A DNA stretch of 45,252 bases from an uncultured beta proteobacterium (GCA_903822435.1 CAIJPE010000344.1:1-45252), one strand, 5' to 3'; counted from the first letter of the stretch, positions 17,965 through 26,871 are shown. Notes: generated by a model from the letters alone, not told the origin. Numbers and translations are program-made.

Positions 17965-19655
17965 TCCAGCGTCACTTCCGTGCGCACCGTGCCCGCACGG
18001 TCCGCACTCGCCGTCAGCGCGATGGCCGCCCCGCGCGGCCCGCTGACCACCCATTCCACCACCGCCCGGTCGGCCGTGAATTCACGCGTGGGCAGGAAGG
18101 CCTGCAGCGAGGCCTTGGGGGCATGGCCTTCGAGGTGCGCGCCCACCACCCGCTCGCGGCCGCTGATCAACGCGACGCCGGCCGGCAGCACGATGTTGAA
18201 GACCGTGCCGCGCGCGGTCTTGCGCTCCAGCGAGCGTTTGGTGACATAGGACGGCAGGTAGCCGGCGTTGGCCACCGCGAAGCGCACCCGCCAGGTGTCG
18301 CCGCCCAGCGAGCGCACCTCGGCACGCAGCACTTCCAGGCGCGGCAGCGACAGCGCGATCTGCATCAGCCAGGCCGGGAAGCGCGCCGCCTCGCGTTCGC
18401 GCAGATGGGGCGGCGGATTGCGCCAGTAGTTCATTCGGTCCCAGCCGCCCAGCTCGACCATGCCCAGCTGCGGGTGCTGGTGCGGGTACCAGTCCACGTG
18501 GGCCTTGCCGGCGCACTGCTCGTCGCTCCACTTGAGCAGCTTCAGGTCGTCCTCGGGCGGGTGGTCGCGGTACCAGTCGGTCCATTTGTAGTCGGTGATG
18601 CCGGCCTCCTTGTTGGGGGCCCAGATCTCCACCGTCCAGAACAGCGCGCCCAGGTGCTCGTAGACCCAGTCCTGCGTGCCGGTGATGACCTGCTTGGGGT
18701 GGTACTTGAAGTCGTGCCAGATGCTGATGGCCGGGTAGCCCGTGAGCTTGGCGCCGATGTCCGACAGCCGCTTGTACATCCACAGGTCTTCGGGCGTCAT
18801 GTCGTCGTCGCTCTGCGTGCCCATGGGCCGCAGGATGACACCGCTGTGCGTGTGGAAGCTCACCGCCGCGCCGATGTTGGGGTGCCTGGTGATGAAGTCC
18901 ACCATCGCCCGCACCTCGGGCTCGCTGGTGGGGTAGGGGCCGGCGCCGCCCTGCTCGAACTCCTGCCGCCAGTAGGCCGGGAAGTTGCGATTGAGGTCCA
19001 GGCCCTCGCGATCGGGATTGGCCGTGACCTTCAGCCCGTCGAAGTTCTTCAACGTGCCCTCGGGGATCAGGCGGTAGTACTCGCCGCCGAATTCGCCGGG
19101 GTCGCGCGCCACCATCAGCCGTGGCTCGCCCGGGTGCTTCTTGTAGGGGCCGTGCGGGTCGGGGATGCGCATCTGCAGCACCCGGCCGTCGCCGTCCACG
19201 TCCTCGATGGTCAGGCCGTCGACCGGGGCTTCGTCATACGGGTAGTGGCGCGTGCTGGAGCGGATGTGGCGCGGCCGGTCGGCCAGGGCCAGCTCGGCGC
19301 CGTCGGGATTCAGCCGCGGCACCATGTAGACCACGCGGGTGTCCAGCAGCTGGCGCACGGGGGCGCTCGTCTCGTAGCCCGACACGAGGTGGTGCAGCCA
19401 GTACAGGCAGGCCGTGCTCGCCGTGAGCTCGGCGGCGTGGATGTTGCCGTCGACCCAGAAGGCCGGTTTGTCGGTGTCGTCGCCGGTGCTCTGCAAGGTG
19501 AGCGTGAGCAGCCAGATGTCGCGGCCCTCGTGGCTCTTGCCGATGCTCGACAGCCGCACCAGGTGCGGCGCCGATGCGGCGTAGTCCTGCAGCAGGCGGG
19601 TGAGTTCTGCGTGCTTGTAGAACTGGTCGAAGCGCGGGACGGGAATGGGCGGCAT
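17961..19655 (-). CDS. M14-family zinc carboxypeptidase
   Basis: A 564-residue metallo-carboxypeptidase. Zinc ligands are His73 and Glu76 (GNIHAAEL) and a later His in SFHTHSG. The catalytic Glu lies in WTVEIWAPNKE. The peptidase domain spans about residues 10-400; the C-terminal 150 residues look like a beta-rich accessory domain. There is no signal peptide, so it is predicted cytoplasmic. The start was set at the ATG 19655; a GTG at 19670 would add five residues. It may trim peptides or muropeptides; the substrate is unknown. It converges with the dioxygenase gene with a four-base overlap. Confidence 0.9.
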   Translation of the reverse strand: MPPIPVPRFDQFYKHAELTRLLQDYAASAPHLVRLSSIGKSHEGRDIWLLTLTLQSTGDDTDKPAFWVDGNIHAAELTASTACLYWLHHLVSGYETSAPVRQLLDTRVVYMVPRLNPDGAELALADRPRHIRSSTRHYPYDEAPVDGLTIEDVDGDGRVLQMRIPDPHGPYKKHPGEPRLMVARDPGEFGGEYYRLIPEGTLKNFDGLKVTANPDREGLDLNRNFPAYWRQEFEQGGAGPYPTSEPEVRAMVDFITRHPNIGAAVSFHTHSGVILRPMGTQSDDDMTPEDLWMYKRLSDIGAKLTGYPAISIWHDFKYHPKQVITGTQDWVYEHLGALFWTVEIWAPNKEAGITDYKWTDWYRDHPPEDDLKLLKWSDEQCAGKAHVDWYPHQHPQLGMVELGGWDRMNYWRNPPPHLREREAARFPAWLMQIALSLPRLEVLRAEVRSLGGDTWRVRFAVANAGYLPSYVTKRSLERKTARGTVFNIVLPAGVALISGRERVVGAHLEGHAPKASLQAFLPTREFTADRAVVEWVVSGPRGAAIALTASADRAGTVRTEVTLD

Positions 19656-19742
19656 GGCGGGCGCGGTCACGTGGATGTCACGGGCGATGCTAACCGTGGG
19701 GATGGGCCGCGGCCGTGAAGGAACACCCCGAGCCCGGGGGTG

Positions 19743-20540
19743 TCACTGGCCCTTGAACAGTGCCTGGAAGTGCCGCGACACCGGCAGCTTCTCGGCGCGC
19801 CCCCGCAGCGTCAGGTGCATGTGCCCTTCGTCCACCCGCACCGCGCTGGCGATGTGGCGGTGGTTGACGATCACCGATCGGTGCACCTGCCAGAAGATCC
19901 GCTCGTCCAGCTGCATCACCAGCTCCTTGAGCGGCGTGCGGATCAGCGCGTCGCCTTCGGCATGCACGATGCGGGTGTAGCGGGCATCGCTTTCAAAGTA
20001 CACGACGTCCTCGCAACGGATCAGGCGCACCTCGCGACCCACGCCGGCCTGCAGCACCTCCAGCGGCCGGGCGCGGCGCAGTGTGGGGACCAGTTGTTCC
20101 AGCAGCGCTTGCAGGCCCTCGGGCACGGCAGCGGCCGCGGACACCCCGGGCAGCCGCTGCTGCAGCCGCGCCACGGTCTGGGCCAGCCGCGGCGGCTCCA
20201 GCGGCTTGAGCAGATAGTCCACGGCGCCGCTGTCGAAAGCCGCCAGGGCGTGCTCGCCATGGGCCGTGACGAAGACCACTGCCGCCTGCCCGCCGATGCG
20301 TCGCGCCACGTCGATGCCCGACAGGCCCGGCATGCGGATGTCCAGGAAGCACAGGTCGGGCTCGTGTTCGAGGAAAGCATCCCAGGCATCCACGCCATTG
20401 CGCTCCACGGCCACCACCTGCAATGCCGGCCAGGCCTGGTGCAAGGCGGCCAGCAGCTGTTCGCGCGGCGCTTCCTCGTCATCGGCCACCAGGGCCGTCA
20501 CGACCGTGCCCGGCCGGCTGTGCGGATCTTGGGGATTCAT
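19743..20540 (-). CDS. LytTR-family response regulator
   Basis: A 265-residue two-component regulator. The receiver domain (about residues 14-125) keeps the acidic pair Asp20/Asp21, phospho-acceptor Asp67 (CFLDIRMPG), Thr92 and Lys112 (YLLKPLE). The C-terminal LytTR DNA-binding domain (about 165-262) contains VYFESDARYTRIV and the WQVHRSVIVNHRHI strand. AGGAGA precedes the ATG at 20540, which overlaps the stop of the upstream histidine kinase (ATGA), so the two are coupled. Target genes are not evident; LytTR systems often control cell-surface or secreted functions. Confidence 0.95.
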   Translation of the reverse strand: MNPQDPHSRPGTVVTALVADDEEAPREQLLAALHQAWPALQVVAVERNGVDAWDAFLEHEPDLCFLDIRMPGLSGIDVARRIGGQAAVVFVTAHGEHALAAFDSGAVDYLLKPLEPPRLAQTVARLQQRLPGVSAAAAVPEGLQALLEQLVPTLRRARPLEVLQAGVGREVRLIRCEDVVYFESDARYTRIVHAEGDALIRTPLKELVMQLDERIFWQVHRSVIVNHRHIASAVRVDEGHMHLTLRGRAEKLPVSRHFQALFKGQ

Positions 20541-21610
20541 GGTGGACTCTCCTGGAATGGCACGTGGATCTCGGCCCGGCATCCGCCCCCGGGCGCGGGC
20601 GTCAGGGTCAGCCGGCCGGCATCGCCGAAGGCCAGCCGCAGGCTCTGGCGCAGGTTGGCCAGGCCCCATCCGTCCTGCAGATCGGGTGGGGGGCCGGGGC
20701 CGTCGTCCTGCACCTCGAACACCGCCGCCGCGCCATCGCGCCGCGCGGCCAGCACCACCCGCCCGCCCTGCAGGCCGGGTTCGATGCCGTGCACCACGGC
20801 GTTCTCCACGAGCGTCAGCAGCAGGCCGGGCGGCAGCAAGGCTCGCTGCAGCGTCGGTGGCACTTCGATCAGCCAGGCCAGGCGCGGCCCCAGCCGCGCC
20901 TGCATGACTTCCAGGTAGCGCTGAACGGCCGCCAGTTCCTCGACCGCGGGCAGCCGCGGCCGGTCGAACAGCGGCAAGGTGGCGCGCAAGTACCCTGTGA
21001 GCGCAGCCAGCAAGGGGCCTGCCCGCTCATCCCGCGTCTGCACCCAGTGCTGCACCGAAGCCAGGGTGTTGAAGAGGAAGTGCGGCTCCAGCTGCGCCGC
21101 GGCCAGGCGGCGGGCCATCTCGACGGCCTTGGCCCGCTCGGCCTGTTCACGCAGCCGGGCCTCGATCTCGTGCGACCGCCAGGCCACCAGGGTCCACAGC
21201 GCCATCACCAGGAGTGCCGCGCCCATGACGATGACGATCCCCACGGCACGGCGTTCATCGGCCAGGGGCAAGGCCCAGCGCGTGACCAGGGCCAGCAGCA
21301 CCATGCCTAGCACCACGCCCTGCGAGGCCAGCCACAGCGGCCGGCGCCAGGGCCTCCACCACAGCCAGCGCGCGGCCCCCAGGCCCAGCGCGAAAAGGGC
21401 CGCCAGCACGCCCGCCAGCCAGGGCAGGATGGCGGCCTGCGACAGGTGCATCAGCACGAGCCCCGGGACGCTGAAGTTGAGGGCCGCCAGCAACAGCAGG
21501 GTGGCACTCGGGCCGTCGCCGCCGGCGCGGGCCAGCTCGTCGGGGCTGAAGGGCTGCTTGCGCCCGGGATACCAGAGCTGGCTCCAGTCGATGCGCAGGG
21601 GGGCGGCCAT
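20537..21610 (-). CDS. LytS/YpdA-type sensor histidine kinase
   Basis: A 357-residue membrane histidine kinase. Four hydrophobic helices at about residues 35-145 form the sensor, with little periplasmic loop. The His_kinase domain has the phosphorylated histidine His177 in QLEPHFLFNTLASV, and the ATPase domain has the N-box LVENAVVHGIE and the G-box DDGPGPP. It starts at the ATG 21610, and its stop overlaps the response-regulator start. The signal is unknown; the short loops suggest sensing within the membrane. Confidence 0.94.
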   Translation of the reverse strand: MAAPLRIDWSQLWYPGRKQPFSPDELARAGGDGPSATLLLLAALNFSVPGLVLMHLSQAAILPWLAGVLAALFALGLGAARWLWWRPWRRPLWLASQGVVLGMVLLALVTRWALPLADERRAVGIVIVMGAALLVMALWTLVAWRSHEIEARLREQAERAKAVEMARRLAAAQLEPHFLFNTLASVQHWVQTRDERAGPLLAALTGYLRATLPLFDRPRLPAVEELAAVQRYLEVMQARLGPRLAWLIEVPPTLQRALLPPGLLLTLVENAVVHGIEPGLQGGRVVLAARRDGAAAVFEVQDDGPGPPPDLQDGWGLANLRQSLRLAFGDAGRLTLTPAPGGGCRAEIHVPFQESPP

Positions 21611-21732
21611 GCTGCCGAGTTTAGAAGTGGCGCCGGGGTCCGGGCCCGCCGTTGCGGGCGGACGGGGCGCCGGGCCGTGCCAGCTGCAGCCGGCGAGGCA
21701 CCGGCGGCCCTGCGGCGCCGGCCCTGGGTGGT

Positions 21733-22503
21733 TCAGCAACAGGGCCCGGCGTCCACCGTCTGCCCGCCCGCGATGACGCGCATCTCGCCGGGGAGGAGTG
21801 CCTGCCAGGGCTCATGGCGCGTGAGCGGCTCGGTGGCCACCACGCACACCCGATCTCGCGGGGTGGTCAGGGCACTGAAATCCACCGACAGGTCTTCATC
21901 GGCCAGGCGCGCCGCGCCGAAGGGATGGCGGCGCTCCAGCGCATGCAGGTGTGTCGAGCAGTGCGCCCACAGGGCCTGCCCGTTGGACAGCAGTACGTTG
22001 AAGGTGCCGTGGGCAGCCGGCTGCGGCAAGAGCTCCCGCAGGGTGCGCGACAGCTCCTCGACACTGGGCACGCTGGCGTGGGCCTTGGCCAGTTCCTGCA
22101 TCAGCCAGCAAAAGGCGAGTTCGCTGTCGGTGTCGCCCACGGGCCGGAAGGCGCCATGCAGCCGCGGCGCGAACCCCCGCAGGTCGCCGTTGTGCGCGAA
22201 GACCCAGTAGCGACCCCACAACTCCCGCACGAAAGGATGCGTGTTTTCCAGCGCCACCCGGCCCTGCGTGGCCTTTCGGATGTGGGCGATGACGTGGTCG
22301 CTGCGGATCGGGAAGTGCTTGACCAACTCGGCCACGGGCGACTGCGTGGCGCTGCGGTTGTCCACGAAATGCCGCAGCCCGCGGTCTTCGAAAAAGGCGA
22401 TGCCGAAGCCGTCCTTGTGTTCCACCGCCCGCGTGGCCAGGCCGGTGAAGCTGAACATCACGTCGGTCGGCGTGTTGGCATTCATGCCCAGCAGTTGGCA
22501 CAT
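21733..22503 (-). CDS. Class II glutamine amidotransferase (YafJ-like)
   Basis: A 256-residue N-terminal-nucleophile amidotransferase domain protein. The catalytic Cys is residue 2 (MCQLLGMN), so Met removal would expose it. HIRKATQG, FAHNGDL and GDTDSELAF are the glutamine-site motifs of the class. There is no attached synthetase domain. The acceptor is unknown; YafJ-like proteins are widely conserved and poorly characterised. It lies upstream of the kinase/regulator pair on the same strand, 122 bp away, with a six-bp hairpin (21644-21659) between them. Confidence 0.93.
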   Translation of the reverse strand: MCQLLGMNANTPTDVMFSFTGLATRAVEHKDGFGIAFFEDRGLRHFVDNRSATQSPVAELVKHFPIRSDHVIAHIRKATQGRVALENTHPFVRELWGRYWVFAHNGDLRGFAPRLHGAFRPVGDTDSELAFCWLMQELAKAHASVPSVEELSRTLRELLPQPAAHGTFNVLLSNGQALWAHCSTHLHALERRHPFGAARLADEDLSVDFSALTTPRDRVCVVATEPLTRHEPWQALLPGEMRVIAGGQTVDAGPCC

Positions 22504-22552
22504 CGCGCGGCCTGCGAGAAGAGGTTCAGGCCGGCCGCGCGCTGCCGGGCGC

Positions 22553-24355
22553 TCAGCGGGTCTGCACGGCGCTGGTGATCGTCAGGTTGGGTACCGGCAG
22601 GCACTCCGGCAGGGCCGTGTAGATGCTGTCCACGCAAGGCGCCGCCGCCATGGCCGTGACCACGTCGGTGCCGGTGGTGATGGTCCCGAACACGGCGTAG
22701 CCGCGGCTGGTGGCGGTCTTGTCGAGGTTGACGGCTCCCGGCACATTGTTGTCGGCCAGGTTGATGAAGTACTGCGAGGTGGCCGAGTCCGGCGCGCTGG
22801 TACGGGCCATGGCGAGCGTCCACTTGGCGTTGGTCAGGCCCACGTTGTCCTCGAGCACGATCGAGGGGTTGGTGGGCTTGGTGGACTTTGCCACCGTGGG
22901 CGACAAGGGGCCGGCGTACCCGCCGCCCTGCAGCACGAAGCCCGGCGAGTTGCGGTGGATGACCGTGCCCACGTAGAAGCCGCTGCTGACGTAGGCCAGG
23001 AAGTTGTCGACCGTGATGGGCGCGCGCGCGGCTTCCAGCGTGATGACGAGGTTGCCGGCCACGGTCCCGGTGGGGCCGTTGCTGAAGGTCAGCGTGACCT
23101 GCGGCAGCGGCACGGTGAAGGGCACGGTGGCCAGCACGGCGTTGTCGCTGTTGCGCTTGACGCTCAGCTGCTGGCTGCCCACCGCGATGACCTTGCAGGT
23201 GAAGTAGGCGGTCGTGGCGGTGCTGACATAGGGCGCGGTGGTGCTCAGCGCGGCGTTGCTGCAGCCCGGCGAGGTGACCGTCAGGCCCAGATCCAGGTTG
23301 GTGCCGACGACGCTCAGCACCAGGGGCTGGCTGTACTGCGGCGTGCTGGTGGTGTTGGCGGCCGGGTCGCCGAGCTGCGCGACCGCGACCGTGACCGTAT
23401 AGGGCACGAGACTCAGCACGGCGCTGTCGCTGGCGCGCGCCACGGTGAACTGCTGGGCGCCGGCGGTCGTGGCGATGCAGGTGTAGTAGGCCGTGGTGGC
23501 CGTGCTCACGTTCGGCGCAGTCGTGCTCAGCGCGATGTTGCTGCAGCCTGCCGAGGTGACGTTCAGGCCCAGGTCCAGGTCGGTGCCGTTGATCGTGAGC
23601 ACCACGCCCTGCCCGAGCAGTGCGGCGCTGGTGGTCGGCGTGCCGGTGACCTGCGCCACGGCCACCGTGAACGGCACGGTGCTGAGCACGGCCGAATCGC
23701 TGGCGCGCGCCACGGTGAACTGCTGCGCCCCGGCGGCCGTGGGCGTGCAGGTGTAGTAAGCGGTGCTGGCCGTGCTCAGGTTGGGCGCGGCGGTGCTCAG
23801 CGCGATGTTGTTGCAGCCCGCCGAGGTCACGCTCAGGCCCAGGTCGAGGTCGCTGCCGCTGATGGTCAGCAACAGGCTCTGCCCGAAGCGTGCAGTGCTG
23901 GTGGTGGGCGTGCCGGTGACCTGCGCCACGACCACCGTGTACGGCACGGTGCTCAGCAGGGTGGCGTCGCTGGTCCGGGTCACGGTGAACTGCTGTGACC
24001 CGGCGCTGGCTGCGGTGCAGGTGTAGTAGGCGGTCGACGCGCTGCTGACGTTGGGGGCCGTCGTGCTCAGCGCCACGCCGGTGCAACCTGCCGATGCCAC
24101 TGTCAGGCCCTTGTCGAGGTTGCTGCCGTTGACGGTCAGCACCACGGGCTTGCCGATGCGGGCCGTGCCGACCGCCGTGCTGCTGACGGTGGCCGGCGTG
24201 GCGACCGGCGGTGTGTCGGTGCTCCCGCCCCCGCCGCCCCCACCGCCGCAGCCGGTCAGCCATAGCGCAGCAGCCAGGAAGAGCGCGCCCTGGGCGGGGC
24301 GGCTGAATCGGGGCAGGCCCCACTTGCTGGGGGAGGTGCTGGTGGCAGGTGTCAT
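22553..24355 (-). CDS. Lipoprotein with four Ig-like repeats and a C-terminal cyclophilin domain
   Basis: A 600-residue predicted outer-membrane lipoprotein. The signal peptide ends in the lipobox LTGC at Cys36, followed by eight glycines. Residues 55-418 are four tandem repeats; the first three have a period of exactly 90 residues, and each holds two cysteines (91/113, 181/203, 271/293, 365/387), probably a disulphide per Ig-like unit. Residues 419-600 are a cyclophilin-type peptidyl-prolyl isomerase with VIHRNSPGFVLQGGG and SQYFINLADN, retaining the Arg, Phe and Gln of the active site. The ATG at 24355 has GAAGGG eight bases upstream; an ATG at 24376 overlaps the previous stop but lacks a ribosome site. 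Likely a periplasm- or surface-facing foldase; partners unknown. Confidence 0.9.
   Translation of the reverse strand: MTPATSTSPSKWGLPRFSRPAQGALFLAAALWLTGCGGGGGGGGSTDTPPVATPATVSSTAVGTARIGKPVVLTVNGSNLDKGLTVASAGCTGVALSTTAPNVSSASTAYYTCTAASAGSQQFTVTRTSDATLLSTVPYTVVVAQVTGTPTTSTARFGQSLLLTISGSDLDLGLSVTSAGCNNIALSTAAPNLSTASTAYYTCTPTAAGAQQFTVARASDSAVLSTVPFTVAVAQVTGTPTTSAALLGQGVVLTINGTDLDLGLNVTSAGCSNIALSTTAPNVSTATTAYYTCIATTAGAQQFTVARASDSAVLSLVPYTVTVAVAQLGDPAANTTSTPQYSQPLVLSVVGTNLDLGLTVTSPGCSNAALSTTAPYVSTATTAYFTCKVIAVGSQQLSVKRNSDNAVLATVPFTVPLPQVTLTFSNGPTGTVAGNLVITLEAARAPITVDNFLAYVSSGFYVGTVIHRNSPGFVLQGGGYAGPLSPTVAKSTKPTNPSIVLEDNVGLTNAKWTLAMARTSAPDSATSQYFINLADNNVPGAVNLDKTATSRGYAVFGTITTGTDVVTAMAAAPCVDSIYTALPECLPVPNLTITSAVQTR
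23102..24193 (-). repeat. Four tandem ~270-bp coding repeats inside the cyclophilin lipoprotein gene
   Basis: Units are 24193-23924, 23923-23654, 23653-23378 and 23377-23102. Units 1-3 are near-identical in layout; units 2 and 3 share long stretches (for example QQFTVARASDSAVLS in both). Unit 4 is the most diverged. This suggests recent duplication inside the gene, and unit number may vary between strains. Confidence 0.85.
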
Positions 24356-24372
24356 GTCTACGCCCTTCGGTG

Positions 24373-25608
24373 TCATTCGAACATCAATTTGGTGAGCCCG
24401 CGCAAGCTGAAGAGCTGGCCCGGATTCTGAGTCTCTTCCAGCACATTGGCCAGACGCTGCCGGATGCGGGCGCTGCGCCGGGCCCGCCACACCACCAGGT
24501 CGGCGATCCACGGATGATCGTTGACGCGGCTGGCCGCTTCATACAGATCGAACTTGGGCTTGAGTTGGCGCAACGCGGATTCATAGCGCTGCTGGATGGC
24601 GTTGTCCTCGGCCTGCCGGTCGGCGAGCACCGCCTCGGCGGCCAGGATGCCGGTCTCCATGGCCTTGCCGATGCCTTCCCCGCTGAAGGAGTAGGTGCTG
24701 CCGGCGGCTTCGCCGGTGGCCAGCATGCCCGGGCGCGACCAGCGGGCCCCGGCCAGCGAGCAGCGCAAGGGGGCGCCCTTCAGCGCTCCTTCGACCTGCC
24801 CTCCGGCCATCAATTCGGCAGCCGGCGCGTACACCTGGCAAAACGCATCGAGCATGTGGCGCAGGTTCATGTCCTGCATCTGGCCGCGGCCGTCTCGCTG
24901 CAGGACGTGGCTGCCCGTGATGCCGGCGCCGATGTTGAACAGGCCGCCCGGTGCCGGGAAGATCCATCCGTAGCCGCCGCGCAGCCGCGGGTGCCACACC
25001 AGGTGCAGCTGCGATTGCAGGTGCGGGAGCCGGGCGGCCAGCGCTTCGTTGCGCACATAGCCTCGCAAGGCGATGCCGCTGGGGGTGTGGCGCTCGCACA
25101 GCCCCGACGCGATCAGCGCCTGCGGCACGGCGCCCGTGGCCAGCACGGTCCATCGGGCACGGATCTCGTGGGTGGCGCCGGCCCGCTTCAGCACGGCGCC
25201 CGCCACCCGGTGGCCGTCGAGCAGGGGCTTGTCGAAGCGCAGCGGGGTCAGCAGCCGGGCGCCGGCGCGCTGCGCGGCCCGGACCAGAATGTGGTCCAAC
25301 ACCTTGCGCGGCAGCACGCTCAGGCTGCCGGGCACCTCGATGTGGCCGCCCCGTGGCCCCACGAACCGCACGTGGTGAGCCGGCGTGGCCAGGGCCGCGA
25401 CTTCGTCGTACACCCCGAGGCGGCGCAAGGCGGCGTGCGTGTCGGGGATCAGGCCGTCGCCGCAGACCTTGTCTCGCGGGAAATCGTGCTGGTCCACGAG
25501 CAGCACGTCCTGCCCGCCCCGCGCAAGCCATTGCGCGCAGGCGCTGCCCGCGGGGCCGGCCCCGATCACGAGGAAGTCGCACGACGATGGAAGATCGGAT
25601 TCAGTCAA
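24373..25608 (-). CDS. FAD-dependent oxidoreductase of the geranylgeranyl-reductase family
   Basis: A 411-residue flavoprotein. The FAD-binding GxGxxG motif is GAGPAG (residues 16-21), followed by the family motifs DKVCGDGL and GEAAGSTYSFSGEGIGKAMETG. Members reduce isoprenoid chains, including the geranylgeranyl side chain of bacteriochlorophyll (BchP) and quinone or lipid tails. The overall sequence looks like the general family rather than a clear BchP. The start is a TTG at 25608, chosen because a TAGAAT -10 box lies about 33 bp upstream and no in-frame ATG or GTG lies between. Its stop overlaps a possible start of the lipoprotein gene. Confidence 0.85.
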   Translation of the reverse strand: MTESDLPSSCDFLVIGAGPAGSACAQWLARGGQDVLLVDQHDFPRDKVCGDGLIPDTHAALRRLGVYDEVAALATPAHHVRFVGPRGGHIEVPGSLSVLPRKVLDHILVRAAQRAGARLLTPLRFDKPLLDGHRVAGAVLKRAGATHEIRARWTVLATGAVPQALIASGLCERHTPSGIALRGYVRNEALAARLPHLQSQLHLVWHPRLRGGYGWIFPAPGGLFNIGAGITGSHVLQRDGRGQMQDMNLRHMLDAFCQVYAPAAELMAGGQVEGALKGAPLRCSLAGARWSRPGMLATGEAAGSTYSFSGEGIGKAMETGILAAEAVLADRQAEDNAIQQRYESALRQLKPKFDLYEAASRVNDHPWIADLVVWRARRSARIRQRLANVLEETQNPGQLFSLRGLTKLMFE

Positions 25609-25640
25609 GGCAGATGGAGGTCCCGAGCGACAGCCAACCG

Positions 25641-25646
25641 ATTCTA
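25641..25646 (-). promoter_or_regulatory. -10 box of the flavoprotein gene
   Basis: On the minus strand 25646-25641 reads TAGAAT and continues CGGTTG, the same 12-mer as in front of the GST gene at 11707. It predicts a leader of about 26 nt before the TTG start, and forces the start codon choice. Confidence 0.5.
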
Positions 25647-25702
25647 GGCAGCGACGGACGAGGGCCGCCTCCCCGGTATGGGTGGCGTTTGTGGTAGCTT
25701 CG

Positions 25703-25728
25703 CTCGCCCGCAAAAAGGACAGGGCGAG
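25703..25728 (+). promoter_or_regulatory. Leader hairpin reaching into the pntAA ribosome site
   Basis: CTCGCCC (25703-25709) pairs perfectly with GGGCGAG (25722-25728) around an A-rich 12-base loop. The 3' arm overlaps the beginning of the strong Shine-Dalgarno region (25727-25736). When formed, it could hide part of the ribosome site of pntAA. Function is not shown. Confidence 0.45.
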
Positions 25729-25737
25729 GAGGAAGGT

Positions 25738-26853
25738 ATGTTGATTGGGGTTCCGCTCGAAACCGCAGCAGGGGAAACCCGCGTGGCGGTCACGCCCGAG
25801 ACGGCCAAGAAGTTGAAAGCCCAAGGGCACCAGTTGCGGGTCCAGTCGGGGGCCGGTGTAGCGGCCAGTGCCACGGACGAGGCTTATGCCGCGGCAGGTG
25901 CCGAAATCACCGACCGCGCCGGGGCCCTCGCATGCGACCTGGTGCTCAAGGTGCGCAGCCCGGATGCCGACGAACTCAGCCTGATGAAGAGCGGGGCGGC
26001 CCTGGTGGGGCTGCTCAACCCCTTCGACAAGGACGGTCTGGCACGCCTGGCGGCGGCCGGCCTGACCGCCTTCGCGCTGGAGGCCGCCCCGCGCACCACC
26101 CGCGCGCAGAGCATGGACGTGCTGTCCAGCCAGGCCAATATCGCCGGCTACAAGGCCGTGCTGATGGCTGCCGACCGCTACCAGCGCCTGTTTCCCATGC
26201 TGATGACGGCCGCTGGCACGATCAAGGCCGCCCGCGTGGTGATCCGGGGCGTGGGCGTGGCCGGCCTGCAGGCCATCGCCACGGCCAAGCGCCTGGGGGC
26301 CGTGATCGAGGCCTCCGACGTGCGGCCCAGCGTGAAGGAGCAGGTCGAGTCCCTGGGCGCCAAGTTCATCGACGTGCCCTACGAGACACCCGAGGAAAAG
26401 GAGGCGGCCGAAGGGGTTGGCGGCTACGCCAAACCCATGCCACCGAGCTGGCTGGCGCGCCAGAAGGTGGAGGTGGCCAAGCGCGTGGCGGCGGCCGACA
26501 TCGTCATCTCCACGGCGTTGATTCCGGGCCGGCCGGCGCCGGTGCTCATCACCGAGGACATGGTGCAGTCGATGAAGCCGGGCTCGGTCATCGTCGACAT
26601 GGCTGCACCGGCCGGCGGCAACTGCCCGCTCACCGAAGCCGGCCGAACGGTCGTCAAGCACGGTGTGAGCATCGTGGGCGAGACCAACATCCCCGCCCTG
26701 GTGGCTGCCGACAGCTCCAGCCTGTATGCCCGCAATGTGCTGGACTTCCTGAAGCTCGTCATCACCAAGGAAGGCACGTTCCAGGTGCCGATGGACGACG
26801 ACATCGTCGTGGCCTGCCTGATGACGCAGGCCGGCGAAGTCAAGCGCAAGTAA
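25738..26853 (+). CDS. pntAA: NAD(P) transhydrogenase alpha subunit, part 1
   Basis: NAD(H)-binding soluble domain I of the proton-translocating transhydrogenase, which makes NADPH from NADH using the proton motive force. The 371-residue protein contains the hydride-transfer region (LVLKVRSP, LVGLLNPF), the Rossmann motif GVGVAGLQAIATAKRLGA and the domain hallmark VDMAAPAGGNCPLT. This is the split form: domain I and the first membrane helices are separate genes. AGGAGG/AAGG ribosome sites precede the ATG. The stop is 18 bp before pntAB. Confidence 0.97.
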   Translation: MLIGVPLETAAGETRVAVTPETAKKLKAQGHQLRVQSGAGVAASATDEAYAAAGAEITDRAGALACDLVLKVRSPDADELSLMKSGAALVGLLNPFDKDGLARLAAAGLTAFALEAAPRTTRAQSMDVLSSQANIAGYKAVLMAADRYQRLFPMLMTAAGTIKAARVVIRGVGVAGLQAIATAKRLGAVIEASDVRPSVKEQVESLGAKFIDVPYETPEEKEAAEGVGGYAKPMPPSWLARQKVEVAKRVAAADIVISTALIPGRPAPVLITEDMVQSMKPGSVIVDMAAPAGGNCPLTEAGRTVVKHGVSIVGETNIPALVAADSSSLYARNVLDFLKLVITKEGTFQVPMDDDIVVACLMTQAGEVKRK

Positions 26854-26871
26854 GTGCCGAAAGATCACCCC

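Noticed and set aside
22553..24193. CRISPR-like or mobile repeat array at the lipoprotein gene
   Set aside because: The repeats are long, in frame and code for a coherent protein; there are no spacers or palindromic short repeats.
24373..25608. Naming the flavoprotein bchP
   Set aside because: Only general family motifs were seen and the gene lies far from any bacteriochlorophyll gene; family-level naming is safer.
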